64,000 nt of DNA from Drosophila persimilis (GCF_003286085.1 NW_020825288.1:1612001-1676000), one strand, 5' to 3'; numbered from the stretch's first letter, positions 37,306 to 50,529 are shown. The notes: generated from the letters alone by a model not told the origin. Numbers and translations are program-made.

Positions 37306-40160
37306 TCTAATTAGCCAGCATCACGCGGGAAATGGAAAATGTCTGCTTAGCCTTTGGCCCGCCACTGGCACGGACCGTGATGCAGCACGACACTGTGGCA
37401 TGCAACAGCTGTCCGCTTAGCGTTGTTCTCATTGTATTTAAATGCTCGTAAAATGCAAAGCAAACAAGTGATAAAAGTTGGACAAACTCACACACGCACT
37501 TGCAAACGCACACGCCATGCAGCTGCCATGAAGAGTGCCCCGTAATGTGGCAACATAAAAAATGCATCAACCGCTTGTAAATGCTGCTGCTGCAGGGCAC
37601 TCCGAATGGGACAAGCCAGCAGCAAGCCCTGACTCAGCAGAATTCTGTTTCTGGGGCTCTCTCTGGGAGCTGTGTAAATTAATTTCTCCAGCCATGCTGC
37701 ATAATCGTACGGGGGCTATTTTCCGAGAAAATACTGAAATTTCGAATTGTAATGGATGTGCTCGTCGTATCTCCTGGCCCCATTCTTGCCGTGAATTTAC
37801 GCGGGGCTTTATGCCTGCTGTTTTTCCATTAGCGAAAACTTTTTATGACCGGAGAAGAGGGTACTCTCAGGATACTTCCTGCCGTGCACAAACCAAATAC
37901 GCGGGCAATTAACCCTTTTTTCCGGCAATTAAGTCCCGTCTTTATGCCGCATTTTTTCCATTTTCTGTACATTTACTCCTCTCCACCGATGATAGCCCTT
38001 TTGATGTTTGCTTTACGGTTGTCAAGGATTCGGAATGATATTAAATTTATATATTAAAATCGTCAGCAGGCAAGGTCAAATGGCATATAATTGGAGAACC
38101 ATTTGCCCTGGGGTGCAATCAAAGTCTCCTCTTAATTGTTTCATATGGACCACAAAAGCCGAATCACACATACGACATGTTGGCCGAATGGAAAAGCACT
38201 CCACTCCCCAGGCCAGGCTGTATATCAAAGTAAGTATCGACTTTAAGCGCAGTCCCACGTAGGCCCATAAATGTATACAGTAAACCCCATGCAGGAGTGA
38301 ACTTTGTGAGTTATCAAACTTGTTTTGTGTTACAGAACGCTCTTCTTGTCCATGTCCACGTCCATGTACATACGTAGATGTAGGCGCATCAAATTGAAAA
38401 TCTCTTTACGTGACCTCGCTGCAGGGCATGTCCTGGCCTTCGTTTTGCCATCGTTAAGCATGCTACAAAATGCATGTGCAGCCGGCAAAAGTTTTCCCTG
38501 TGCCAGTCTGAAAGCTGATTTACGAACGCTTATTCTGACATTAGAGAACAGCTGAGACAAGCTGGGAGACTGTAGAGATGGAGCCGCATCTCTAAGTGGA
38601 CTTCTTTGTCTCCGTCAGAGTGGTTTTTCATTAGAAACATTCGCCCGGCATTGTGGATGTCTTCTCTTCTCTTCTCAAGCACTTCATTTTGGCGCATCGC
38701 TCGGGCAAAAGTTTTCACTCACATCTCTCCGAAAGGAATGCGTAATTGAAAGCTTGTCCCAGTTTTTTCAACAGCAAAACCACACACAAAGATGCTCCTA
38801 TGTGAATGTATGAATGGGCGGATGCTTTAAAGGATTCTTTTTGATAGAGAAAGAGAGATTGGGTTAATTTAATCAACTAAAGGCCATTCAACCCATTTCA
38901 TTTCCCAGACAATTTCCGGTCCATGTCGAACGGAATTTCCAATCAATCGCTGGCGGACATACTCTCAAAATATAATCTCATCCCAGCCCACCCCCACCGA
39001 TGCTTGGTTCAAGGGGAGCTTATGCAAATGCCGAGGCCTGCAGGGATTGCAGCCAGGACAACAAGAGTAGGAGTATGTGTATGCCACCGGGGCTAATCCT
39101 GTTAGAACTTGGAGCCAAACATTGTGCATCGTGTGTCAGGGTTTATGGGGCAACTGTTGCCTGGCCTGGCCCTCAGCTCGGAATGAAATTAGATGATGCT
39201 GGAACAGCAGCCGCGGCAGCAGCAGCAGCAGCAGTGCCACCAGACGTTGTAATTAAATTAAATTGCTTCAAAGTTGGTATAAAACATACAAACGGTCCTC
39301 TCCTCGGTGGAGGGAAAGAGGGCCACATGTGTGCCGTGTCAAAGTTCGCGCGGCATCTGCATACACGCGTATTTGTTGCCTTGCCAATTGTGTAAAATAA
39401 AGGCAGCCTAAAATTGTGGTCATAATCCGACCTATGCCTGACAGGGTCTGGGCCGGGTGTGCTCCATTCCCATGCTTTAAGGATCACCCTGTATGGCAGC
39501 AAACATTCAGCGGAGCTGCCTAATTTCATTAAAACCCCGCAACCTGTTGTCTGAGCCCCTGAACGAGTGCCAGAACTGAACGAGTTCTGGGGAAAAAATT
39601 CAATTTAACTTTGCCCGCAAGCCAAAATGAATTTCTTCTGGCTGCAATTGACATGGCCAGAACGGCGACGTGGGGAGATGTTGAGATGTGGTTTGGTTTC
39701 TGCGGTGCGTTCTTGTTTTTTAGGGGGTTTGTGGGCTCAGGACAAGAATGAAGAATGGCGGCGCGTAATGAGCTTAATGGATCCCATCTGGAGCGGATGA
39801 GAAACGTTTAAGTGTGCATATGCATATGAGGGATCTGGGGACCATCTTCCGTCTTCCATTTAACATTTTACCGTTTTTCCCGATTTTTCCGTTTTCGCTC
39901 AGCGTCAACGAGCCATTGAAGTGCTTAAAAGTCAAAGCCAAGTTTTCCCAATTTTTATTGAACGAATATAATGTGTGCTCAATATTAACGGGGCGTGCGT
40001 GCTGGCTTTGGAGAGTCGTTAAAAGTGCGTAAATGTCGGCACGGCTCATTGCCCGCCAGCTCCATTTAAGCCATTGCTCGGTCTTCCTTGGTCCTTGGAG
40101 CAGCTTTTTCTCCACTCAAAATCGACCCTAATCACATTTAAGCCCCAGCCATGTCGGGGT

Positions 40161-40178
40161 ACCGGTACCAGTACCGGT
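40161..40178. repeat. Inverted repeat ACCGGTAC with 2-base centre
   Basis: ACCGGTAC at 40161-40168 pairs with GTACCGGT at 40171-40178. A CCGGTACC unit directly overlaps the left arm, so the block is built from GGTACC modules. Confidence 0.8.
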
Positions 40179-41679
40179 CCCTCTGCCACGTAACCTTGTC
40201 AACCAGCCAGAGAGATCCGGGGAGAGCCAGGCAGCCAGTCAAGTACGACTACCAACAAGTGCAACAATGCTGATGCAGTTGAGCAGTTGGCCCTGGGAAA
40301 TTTATTACCATCGTTGGTGGACACACGACCGCAGAGCGCAGAGCTGGCCGCTGGGAAATTGGAGCTCTGCTGAATGATTTCCTGTCTGCCACAACGTGGA
40401 CTTGTTTAACCCAGACAGTCACTTGTTGCCCCCAAGGAAGTATCCTTTGAGGGCATCTTCCGCTCCTGTTGCTGGCCTCCACTAATTGGATTTTCGCTTG
40501 GACATAAGAAGCTCAGGAATTGCGCAATCCTAATATCATAGACAGGCACCGAGTGAAAGAAGTCCAATATTTCATTTGGTATTTGCACGTTCTTCATATT
40601 CGTGTCCCAGCGCACAGCACCCAGCAGTGTCTCTGCTGGCAATACAGGAAGAGTGAACCGTGTCAGGATGTGACACATTTGATTGAACGCTCTGCAGTCC
40701 CATAAATTTTTGGGCTCAATGCAGGGAATGTAGTATGTAGTGTGCCCCGGCTATGGTTTGTATTTGAATTCGTCGGAGGCATTTGACTGATAATTGAAAA
40801 CGTGTCAACAAGCCAACAATTTCCGCACACACACGGAGATCAGGCGGAGCCCACGCAGCTCTTCGGATACGTATACCCATACGTGCCGTGGAAGTTGGTT
40901 ATAAAAATTACATTTTGGCACCCAAAAACAGGCTGGGAGCCGGGTGCCTACATTTCCAAGGTGGATTAGGCTGTCGCATGCTCTGTCGTATCTCTGCAGT
41001 TTCAGTTGATTATAATCGTCGGAAGCAACTCAAATAAATTGAGTTTAGCTGAACCCTCCTTGATAGTTGTTATCTTTCTCAGGAAACATAATTTCCTCTG
41101 CCTTGGGGATGGACCCAACTCGAAGTACTCTTTATCCAGAGCTCTCAAGTAGTAAATGGCCCCCCTATAACAATTTCAATTGCCAATATATCAATCAATC
41201 CATTCAAAGTTATCTGAGAGACCGACTCCTAAGGTGCTGTGAAAAGGGGGGGTTCATTAGACCCCGGACAAAAATGTGTCACATTGCGGCGATACGACTC
41301 AAATTAAAATGTCGCACGGCGAGACTCTGAACTAAGTGTTTGTGGTATTTTTCTGAAAAACATGTTCTTTATTTCTGATAGTAAGCAAATGATCTGCCTC
41401 GCGAAGCAGTCCAAGGGCGAAGGGGACTAAAGAGTTGTAACTAATTACAATAACTTCCAAAAATAATATATATTAGGTCAATCTGAGTGATGTTGGCTGC
41501 TTTCCAAGTAAAAGCTATAAACCGCTTATCTCGGAGAGGAGGGACCACAATTTCTCAATGAATCAGCCCAGTGTGGTACTCGTACGTGTGTGTACAAGTG
41601 AGTAAGAAGGCGTGAAATTGTGGTTTGCTCAAACACAATCCACTCGCGGCGACGTCACAAGTCCAGATATATTCTATTA

Positions 41680-42250
41680 TCGGTTAATTGCCAAGGCCCT
41701 GCTAATGGCAATGTAAATATCAGCGAATAGTGCTAGACCGTACGTTCTGCCTTATCGATTAGATAGTGGCACGAAAGGTAGTATTATGCGAAATGAGAGG
41801 TATAAAATAATAATATTCGAATAACGATCGATAGGTCGATAGGTTCACCAATTGTTATTATTCCTATATTTATTATTATTCTTATTCGTCTCAGTGTGAC
41901 AGTTATCTGTGCAAGATGGCAAGAAAGAATTGATTCAAGCTTTACTGTATCTTTGGTAACACATGTTAATTATATTTAAACATTGGAAAATGATAAACAA
42001 TGGTTCAACCAGCAAGTTTCAAGTTCAGGTGAGCGCGTAGTACGTGCTCGGACAGAGGCAACAAAATCCGCCGATAAACGATCGTGGTGTCGATTGATAA
42101 CGCACACCAGGCCGCACTCGGTGTCGGTGTCTGGGAAATTCTGAGCGGAGGGAAGGTTTAGTGCAGTGCGTTTCTCCGGTAGAGTCGGACGTCTATAGAA
42201 GTACGGTTATATGTCGGGCTGGAGAAGTAGAAGTGAGACAAGATAAAAGC
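41680..42250 (+). promoter_or_regulatory. Cluster of GATA-type sites upstream of the adhesion GPCR
   Basis: About nine GATA/TATC motifs in under 600 bases, including CTTATCGATTAGATAG near 41752, GATCGATAGGTCGATAGG near 41827, AGTTATCTG near 41901, CCGATAAACG near 42072, TTGATAACG near 42096 and AGATAAAAG near 42241. The density is above what the surroundings show by eye. GATA factors drive gut, fat body and Malpighian tubule genes in flies; the link to this gene is inference. Confidence 0.35.
42158..42191 (+). promoter_or_regulatory. Possible Inr/DPE promoter of the plus-strand adhesion GPCR
   Basis: TTTAGTG with its A at 42160 is a loose initiator. GGACG at 42187-42191 falls exactly at +28 to +32, matching the DPE. 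There is no TATA box at the right distance. The leader to the ATG at 42279 would be 119 bases. Confidence 0.4.
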
Positions 42251-42278
42251 GATTCATGCGATTCATGAGTCATACGAA

Positions 42279-44846
42279 ATGAATTCGTTGTGGTGCGTCG
42301 TACTCTTTCTGACATTGACCTTCCCGTGGGCGTTGGAGGCTCTCATAAGAGAGCACTCACCATCAGCTTATCCTCATATCCGCACGCCCTTTCACTCGCG
42401 GGGAAAACGTGATGATGATGATGAAAGATGTCAGAAGGAAAGAAGGGTCTGTCGATTGAAGCACGGCAGATACAAGTTCATCAGCTGCGATCAGGATTTC
42501 CAGGGACCCGATTTTCCAGATGGTTTCTTGTACTGTGATGCCACAAGCTGCCGACCGGAGGAGTTCCAGCACGACTATATCGTACGGAACCACGACCAGA
42601 CACCGCACGTGAACCAGTGGAAGCAAGCCCGAGTCGGGGAGAATGCCACATTGCACGACGTGTGTATCCTGACGAACGGAATGCCGGTCACGAGAAGGTG
42701 CGAGCGAGTCGACAACAGGGCCAAGTGGGAGACAATAGATAAATGGCGGCCCGTCGTGTGCCTGAGACGCTTCAGGGAGCGGACGATCAGCGTGGAGCTG
42801 AACGACCTGCATGACGACATCCTCGAGGGAAGGCGGCGCACCAACGATACCCAGGGACGACGTCAGATGGCGGCCACGATGAGGGACATGTTCAGGCAGC
42901 AGGACAAGAGTGTCCTGCCCGCCGATGTGCACATGACGGGGCAGGTGCTTGGGGCCCTGATGGAGCAGGACAAAGACGCGGCGGTCAGCGCGGACTTAGT
43001 CAGTGTTTACAAAGAAATTATGTCCACTGACAGCCAGGTGCTGCGTCTCTCCGCCCAGCTGAATGCCACCAACTCGCTGCTCACTCAGTTCGAGGACTAC
43101 ATGGATGGCCTGGCCAAGCAGATGGTGTCCAGGGACCAGTGTGGCAAGGTCGTGCCACAGGCCCAGGCAGCCAGCGATGCCCTCGAAGTGGCAGCCACGG
43201 GCGTGGAAACTGTCAACTTCTCGGACATCGGCATCCAGGCACTGCTGAGCGGCAACCTTAGCGTGTTCTTTGTCAATCCAGAGTGCGACAACATCACGGG
43301 CATAGCCATCTACTCAGCCCTTGCCGAGGGTCGAAAATCCAGCAGCGAGTTCTGGTATCGCTTCCTTCGCGCCAGCGACAGCTTGGACAGCTTGAAGCGG
43401 GAGTCCGACCTCGAGACGGCCACCTTCCTGCCCAAACAGTTGTGGGAAAAGGTGAAGCAGAGCGGAGCCACTTACTTGGTCTTCAAGATCTATGCCCACG
43501 ACGCTCTCTTTGTGGAAATGTCGCAGACACGCAGTCGTAGGCCTCGCAGCAAGGTTATATCCATCTCCATACCAGGCCTATTGAGTGAGTAATCTAGCTA
43601 CTTTTGAGCGACTGTGCTGGCTTCACGTTTCCCTCTTTATATTACAGATCCAGTCCTGCCCGAGAGTCTGCCCTTCCTATTGCGCAACCAGAACATCCGT
43701 GAGCCGGATGCGAGGTCCATCAGCAGCGGCAGCGGCTGCGGCTACTGGGACTATCAGACCTGGTCGGAATACGGCGTAACCACCAGCAGCAGCAGCAGCC
43801 GCTCGGACCTGCTGCGGGATCCGATCATCGTCTGCCACACGGACCACCTCACCCAGTTCTCGTTCCTTATCGGCGGCAGCTACCGCACCAACGACCTGGG
43901 CGAGGAGGTTCTAATCACGCCCCTCAACGAGCGGGTGCTGGACATCATCTCCATTGTGGGCTGCTGCCTGTCGCTGATGGGAGTGCTTGGCATCTTCCTC
44001 ACCGCCGCCCTCTTCAAGAGTTGGCGCAGCCAGGCGTCCACCAAGGTGCTCCTCCATCTGTGCCTGGCCATGACCCTCCAAATGGTTCTGTTCGTCTTCC
44101 TCAATACGGACGACATCTCCGAGCAGCTGGTCGTGAACGGAGACACTGTACGCTGTGTGGCCCTCGGCGCCTTCCTGCAGTACTCTATTCTGGTGCTCTT
44201 CTGCTGGATGCTCATCATCGCCTTCCTCCAGTTCCAGCGGTACGTCACGGTGATTGGCATCGAGAGGCCCAGCCACTATATTCTGAAGGCGGCGCTGGTG
44301 GCCTGGTCCCTGCCTCTTCTGCCCACCTTGTTGGTAGCTCTCATAGACCCCGACTGCTACTTGCCTACGGCCGCACAGCTGGCAACGGACACGGGGATTT
44401 GCTACCCCTCGGGGCACGGCCTCATCTTCGGCCTGGTGTTGCCCGTCACCCTCGTCACGGCGGCCAACCTGGTGATCTTTGTGTATGTCTTCTACAGCAT
44501 CTCGCACTCGCTCGGCCAGAGCGTCCACAAGTCCGAGCGGAAGATGGTCGTCAAGCAGATCCGCCTTTCCATTCTACTCTTCTTCCTGCTGGGGCTCTCC
44601 TGGATCTTCGGCATCTTCGCCTTCATGCAGGCGGGCGTGGCCTTCTCGTATCTCTTCTGCATCACGGCCACCATGCAGGGATTCGTGCTGTTCGTCTACT
44701 TTGTGCTCTTCGATGCAGCCGCTCGACGGGCCTGGATGGGTCTCTTGTGCCCCACCAAAATGTCGATGGACGTCCAGAAGCGCACCACCGAGCTGCAGTC
44801 GATGACCACATCATCCACCAACTACTCGCACAGATCGCATAATTAG
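42279..44846 (+). CDS. Adhesion-type GPCR (GAIN/GPS, 7TM), paralogue 1
   Basis: Two coding exons, 42279-43584 and 43648-44846, joined in phase 1, giving 834 residues. A signal peptide (CVVLFLTLTFPWALEAL) is followed by a Cys-rich HormR-like block (CDATSCRPEEF, to KWRPVVCLRRF) and a GAIN region with several N-glycosylation sites. The GPS is CGYWDYQTWSEYG and VCHTDHL/TQFSFLIG; cleavage would fall between Leu and Thr. The seven helices follow: VLDIISIVGCCLSLMGVLGI (TM1), CLAMTLQMVLFVFL (TM2), YSILVLFCWMLIIAFLQFQR (TM3), LVAWSLPLLPTLLVALI (TM4), LVLPVTLVTAANLVIFVYVF (TM5), LLFFLLGLSWIFGIFAF (TM6) and YLFCITATMQGFVLFVYFVL (TM7). It is a plasma-membrane receptor; ligand unknown. From memory it is one of melanogaster CG11318 (mayo) or CG15556; I cannot tell which. 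ATTAAA at about 44950 may end the mRNA. Confidence 0.9.
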
Positions 44847-46771
44847 TGTTCCTCATTCGTCCCTCATTTCCCAGTCAGCTATCCTCAGACGCTACCATTT
44901 TCCAGTCAGCTCTCGCCATCCACCGAACAACGAACAAAATGTACAAGTGTATTAAATATTTATTGTATTTTTACTAAAATTCCCCCTTAGTTTTGTACTT
45001 TTAGTGGCAATATTTAAACTGAAAAGTGTGGCTGCCTTGGCCATCAATCAATGCGATGCGCCAGAGCTGTGTGCACAGTGGGCCAAATGTATTTCCCAAG
45101 GATCTTTGTATACACTCACAATACTTCAATGTACTTTGAAATACTTTGCATTACAATATTTTACTTTTGAGGATTACAAATATCGATCCACTGTGCATAA
45201 ATTTGTGTGGATTGTGAGGGTGGGTTGCGTGTGCCTGTGACTGTGCCTGTATTTTGATGAACGGCAGGTGTGAAACATTTCACTGCCCCAAAAATAACGA
45301 CCTGACCGCCACCTGCCTCAGCGCTCGCATATTTATTGTCTAAAGGAATCTCACGCCGGTTGCCCAAGTGCTTCGAAATTAATGGCCATGGCAACTGGAG
45401 GGCAGTAAAGGGAGCGCTTAAGCTGCCCCCAGGAGGGGCTTTAAAGCCAAGGTACCTCTACTTCTGGCCTCTGGGCACGCCTCGGAGGATAACTCATCAA
45501 AACGTTCACATCGATTGAGTTGGTTCCTTAATTATGAGTTGGGATGGAAATGGAAAGCGGAGAATGCTTTCTCTTTGATTAGTGGCGTGTTACATGCGCC
45601 ACTCTCGATTCGATGCTGATTGATGGTCCATGTCAGTGGCGTTGGGTGGGTGAGATTAATCGCTTGGTACAGGTACAGCAGATACAGGTACAGCAGCTAC
45701 CTTCGGAAGGAGCACTCTGTCTGACTGCATTTGCTGGGCATCTTGTGGGCAAAGTTAGTTGGGGTAAATGCATTCGGAATGGAATTCCAAGAGGTGAGGC
45801 CTTCAACTCAGCCAGACAGGCCATGGAGAATGCGGAGAATTAATATTAAAACATGCCCGAGATGACTTTTGAGCATAGGAGGTGCTCAAATCATGCGCAA
45901 CTTGAAATAAATTGCTTAACATTCTCCTCTCTGGCAGCCACACAACAATGTCAAGGGTCACAGCAGGGACGCAGAAGGGACAACAGCTCTGCCGGAGACA
46001 GAGGAGACAGAAGAGACAGAGACAGAAATAGGGCCGAAAAACAGAGTCGGAGGCAATGTGTAAGCCATGTCAAGCAAAAGGTTGGCAACAAGTAAGCAAG
46101 CAAGCCAACAACAAGTCTTGGATGTGTGCATTAAAAGTCAACGACTCGGCAAATGAATTGCAGGCACAAACAAATTAAATTAGCGCAGCAGTAACTTTTG
46201 CTCCACGTTTTTGGATGTGCTTGTGGGTGACCTCTAGACCTCTAGACCACTAGACGCAATTCCAGCTCCAACGAGCCCGAAAGAAGGTCCAAAGACGCCC
46301 CAAAAATTCCAGTCCATCAAGGTATTACGAGGCTTCACCTGCGGCCCAAGGAATCCATGGAGATGGCGGCATTAAATGTGTTTAGTGGCAATCAATAATC
46401 TTGCGGTGAGAATTAATTAGTCTAATCTGATGGCCAAAGATTTGGACCGCATTTAATGGTGTCTGAACATAATTAAAGTTAATTGAGCTTTGCCAGAGAT
46501 TAAACTGAAATTTAGTAAGCCTGCATAGGGCCCATGCATCATCTGGGGTGGAAGGGGGGACCTTTTGCCGACATTTCGCATATGTGGCGTATATGTCGTA
46601 AGGAAAGCGCTCACGTTTCTGTGTGGCACTGGCAGATCCGATTTCACCGCTCAGCATCTGACATAATTGCACCTCTGACAAAGGGGCCAGGACCCACTAA
46701 TCATAGCTTTAATTTTGGCCAAGCAAAGAGCACACGGAAGAGAGTACCGAAGAGAGTGGAATACTCTGAGC

Positions 46772-47110
46772 ATGCGCTGCTCTTCGTTGCTTTTATGCCC
46801 CGCCTGCATTTGCTTACGTTACGTATACGCAATTCCTCTCCCAGACTACGTACCCGCCGCGTACGCCCAAGGAGACTTCTTTGGAAGGAAAGGCCGTACA
46901 AGAAGAGGCCAAAACACAAGCCCAAGCCTCTGCCGAAGGCCAGACAACAGTTTGCGGCATTCAACGCTTTTGAACGGTACTCAGGCGGAAGTGCGAGCTC
47001 CTGCAAGAAGTCCAACTCGGACAATCTTCGTTGTTCTAGGTCCTATATACTATACATACAATCGTTTGGCACATTATGGAACGTGTCTAGGCATCTCTGA
47101 GGCTAGCTAG
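46772..47110 (+). CDS. Doubtful small open frame with signal-like start
   Basis: An ATG frame of 112 codons starts MRCSSLLLCPACICLRYVYA. An overlapping frame on the same strand reads KERPYKKRPKHKPKPLPKAR and QQFAAFNAFERYSGG, ending at 47100. Either could belong to a short secreted or basic protein, but neither has a recognised family, and having two long frames at once argues for base composition rather than coding. Confidence 0.15.
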   Translation: MRCSSLLLCPACICLRYVYAIPLPDYVPAAYAQGDFFGRKGRTRRGQNTSPSLCRRPDNSLRHSTLLNGTQAEVRAPARSPTRTIFVVLGPIYYTYNRLAHYGTCLGISEAS

Positions 47111-50100
47111 CTGCCAGTGAAGGGTCCAAAGTGTTTTAGAGTCGCTTTTAAGGCGCTCGCTCGCCAAAATTCAAATCCATAAAAGTGTCATTAGGGTGTC
47201 GCATAAAATAGAAAAGGTGTTCGCACACACACACACACACACAGCACACGGCAGAGAAATTAATTAAAAAAGGCAAACTCGGGTCCGAAATAAATTGCGC
47301 ATAAGATTTATGCAAAGGGTCCTGCAGCTTCAGCTTCAGCTCCAGCTCCAGCGCCTCGGTCTTTGGCTAAGCAAAATAGCATGGATTCGGAGTCGTGCTG
47401 TTGCTGGTGCTGCCTCAAACTTGTTCAATTCATTAGGCAGTAGGTACGATGGCAATAAACATGGCCTAGACACGTGCCGGTTCACAGGTTGTTAGTATTA
47501 TTAAATGTATATATAGATTCTTATTAGACGGGGGAATGCGCCAGGAATAGAATATTAAATTTGCCTGCGTGTGGGGTCTCGGGAAGGTCAGCATTTTGCA
47601 CGCAAAAATTAGCAAAAATAGAACTTAAATATTCACGCGAGGCATGCGAGTGCGTGGCCGTTCACTGGGAAGTAGAGGGTTGCCCAAAGAGTTCTGAAAA
47701 GTGTACGTTTTGGGTGTATTCCACTGTTGGATCCGCCTTCGCTTGTGGACAAGTGACTCTTCACTCTTGTTTGCCTTATATGTATGCATTGTTTGCCCCA
47801 TAAAACAGAAACTGAAAGCACCACCAGCACCACCACAACGAACGTCTGATTCAGATTGTTCCAGGACACAGGCAAATGAAGTAATACTCGTATGTAAGGC
47901 AAACAAGCAGGCACACAGTCACGGACACAGACGGATGGTCTTTGCTGACACAGATATACAGATACTCGGCGAAGGACACTGCTTCTGCGGGCAATTAAGC
48001 GCTGTGCTTAAGCCTGATGAGGATTTCAGCGCGAGATAAATATCACAGCAACGGGAGAGGGAAGGCCTGTCTATATGTACTGCTCCGTGTCTGCCCATCC
48101 CCGAGGCGAGTGTAATAATTGCGAGCGCATATTACATCTATTTGCTGAAGTACGAGCAAGTGTGAGATTAATTTGATTACCGGCAAGGGCGTGGGCGAGG
48201 GCGAGGGAGAAGGCGAGTGTGCTTGTGCTTGTGGACGTGCTTGTGTGGGTGAGAGAGCTGATTATGTTGCCTACTTTTATGGTGCGAAAAGGGGACCTGG
48301 GCGTTGATTATGAACTCCACTCTAGCGAGGCAACGGAGTCCAATTTCTAACCTGTTGCACTCCTCCACCGGCACATTGAACCTTTGCCAACTTTTATCGC
48401 CCAGAACTTTGGCAAACACTTGCCAGACATTAAATTCCATCCTATTTCATTAGCAGCTAAACATAAATTAGCCTTTAAGTCGATGTTAGTGTGCACTCGT
48501 AGTATTGTCCTTTGTCTGCTGGTTGCTGTCTGTTGCTTTTGTTTAAAGTTCAGAGAGCGTGAAATACTAACAAGTTAATTGAAATTCCTGCAGCGTTCCA
48601 CGTGCGATTGTTTGCTCTTGGGACACAACAAGGCAAAAGTCAACCTCGCCCAAAGGAAAGCGTTTCTTTTTCCCATTTTTCTGCTGGTTTTACTTTCTGT
48701 CTTTTGTCTTTTGCCTTTTCCCCTTTCCCTTTGCCCATTCCCCATTGGCTTTGCCTTTGCCTTTGCCCATTTTCTTTGGACAGTCTGTTCAGCCGGGCTA
48801 AGCAAACACTTAGCTGGTGTGAAAAAAAAGTAGAGAAGTGCAAATTTATATTCCCCTCAGTGGCGGAGTGGCACAGCAATATATATGAGCGCGCAGTGTA
48901 TAAGTGCCATCTTTTGATGCGAGACATAAAAAATATTTAAATATTGTTGTAAAAGACTTTCGCCGACAGAAATACACTGAGAGCCATTTGCATTGTATAT
49001 TCAGACAATGTATCTTCCGTGCTCCACTCCTTGCTTCCATCCGTAAAGTAAAGTAGTTCCAGGTGTGCCCAAAGGGAGCCAGCAGAAACTATGGGGTTTA
49101 TTGCATGTCAGCGCACAACTTGTGCCTTGCCAACTGAAATACCAAAGAGGCACACAAGATTGCGGTCCAAAAAGGTAAAAACAGACCGGAACACAGACGA
49201 AACTGTATCTGGATTTGCATATCTGACGTATGCACGAGCCGCAGGAGCCGCTAAAAGCCACACCGCATCAAAATGGCCCCGGGGAATTGCGTCAAAATGA
49301 GAATGTGTAGCCCGGAATTTGCATACAACTAAATATATCAGAGACCCACACTGGTGTCCAAAATTATGCCCCACATCTAGGTTTTTACTATTTTTTGTCT
49401 ATTATAAAAACTGCGAAAAGCTATAGTGGCCATAAAATGATGGAGCGCTGGACTCTACCCGACATTTAACTTAATTTTTTTTGCCGCAATGTGTATGTGG
49501 CATTGGGGATTATTGCACAAAGCGCATAAACTTATTAAATATGCAGAAATTCCTTTTATTTTTGCACTGCTGCCGGGGTACAGTAGTGGGGTGGCGGGGT
49601 GCTGCTGTCAGTTGCAAATTTCTGGCTCATTCTTGTATTATGATGAATGATTGCCAGCTGGGAGTTGTGCAGTCGGAGCAAAGGCAGAGGCACAGTTACA
49701 GGAGGCAGAAGGCAGAAGAAAGAAGGCCAAACAGCATAAATTATGTACAGGTTGAAAGGTCAAAGGTAAAGCTAGCTTTCTGGCAGAGCTCCTCCGACCT
49801 CGGGGAGATTGAGGCATCTTCATTAATGTCAAAGTAGACAACTCAAAGCTCCAAAATGCCAGGCTCTGCCAGTTTGCCAATTGACTGCAGCAAAAGGCAA
49901 ACTATTTTAATTAGTTTTTCGGTATCCGAAAAGTTTGTTCAACCTTTAATTACACTAGCCCCAAATAGAGACAGGCAGACAGGCCATAAGAAAGTGGAAT
50001 GGCATGCCAGCGATGGGAATGGGAATGGGAATGTCGTGACTGTCCAATATAAATATAATCGATGATCCATTTGGACGATCCCGATAACTGGAGGATAATG

Positions 50101-50529
50101 GGTCGGTCTGTCTGGACGCACCCTTCGGGATGGAAGGAAGGACAAGGACACTCCCTGCTGGGGGAGTCCGAGGAGCAGGTGGAGCGGCTCTCGAGTGCGC
50201 CAAGTCGATTGGAAAGCAATTCGCTTGCCCTTGTCATGCATAAAATATGAGGCAACGGAGACCATAACTCAATTTGCTGCTTGCATCCACGCTACGTTTC
50301 TTATTTCACGATTTTGGCCTGCCTCATGTGCGGATTCCCATTTGCTAGTCTCCGCTCATATCATCATCATCAGCATCGAATCGAAATGGGTATGGAGATG
50401 GGAATCAGAGTGGGAATACCAATAAAATGCCGGTCTTCAATTTAGTTTAGTTCAAAAGCCCATCAAACTCATTACGCAGCATTCAGGATTTAGTTCTGGA
50501 CATTTGGGCCAACTTTTGTGGCCCTCTTT

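Larger units (their letters stand above)
27310..42150. other. 15 kb gene desert
   Basis: No coding exon with domain, signal peptide or convincing splice partners was found on either strand. It contains AT-rich blocks, poly-pyrimidine tracts, and simple repeats such as GGACAC at about 36864-36890 and TGTCC at about 37279-37305. Palindromes lie at 33874-33897 and 40161-40178. It lies between a minus-strand gene pointing left and a plus-strand gene pointing right, so both promoters face it and enhancers are plausible. A GATA-rich block lies at its right end. Lineage-specific short genes or ncRNAs could be missed. Confidence 0.5.

Noticed and set aside
43880-44842. Long frames on both strands overlapping the GPCR second exon
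   Set aside because: They are shadows of GC-rich coding sequence and lack any domain.
48575-48940. Phe/Leu/Pro-rich frames near 48.7 kb
   Set aside because: They are produced by TTTGCC/TTTCCC simple repeats.
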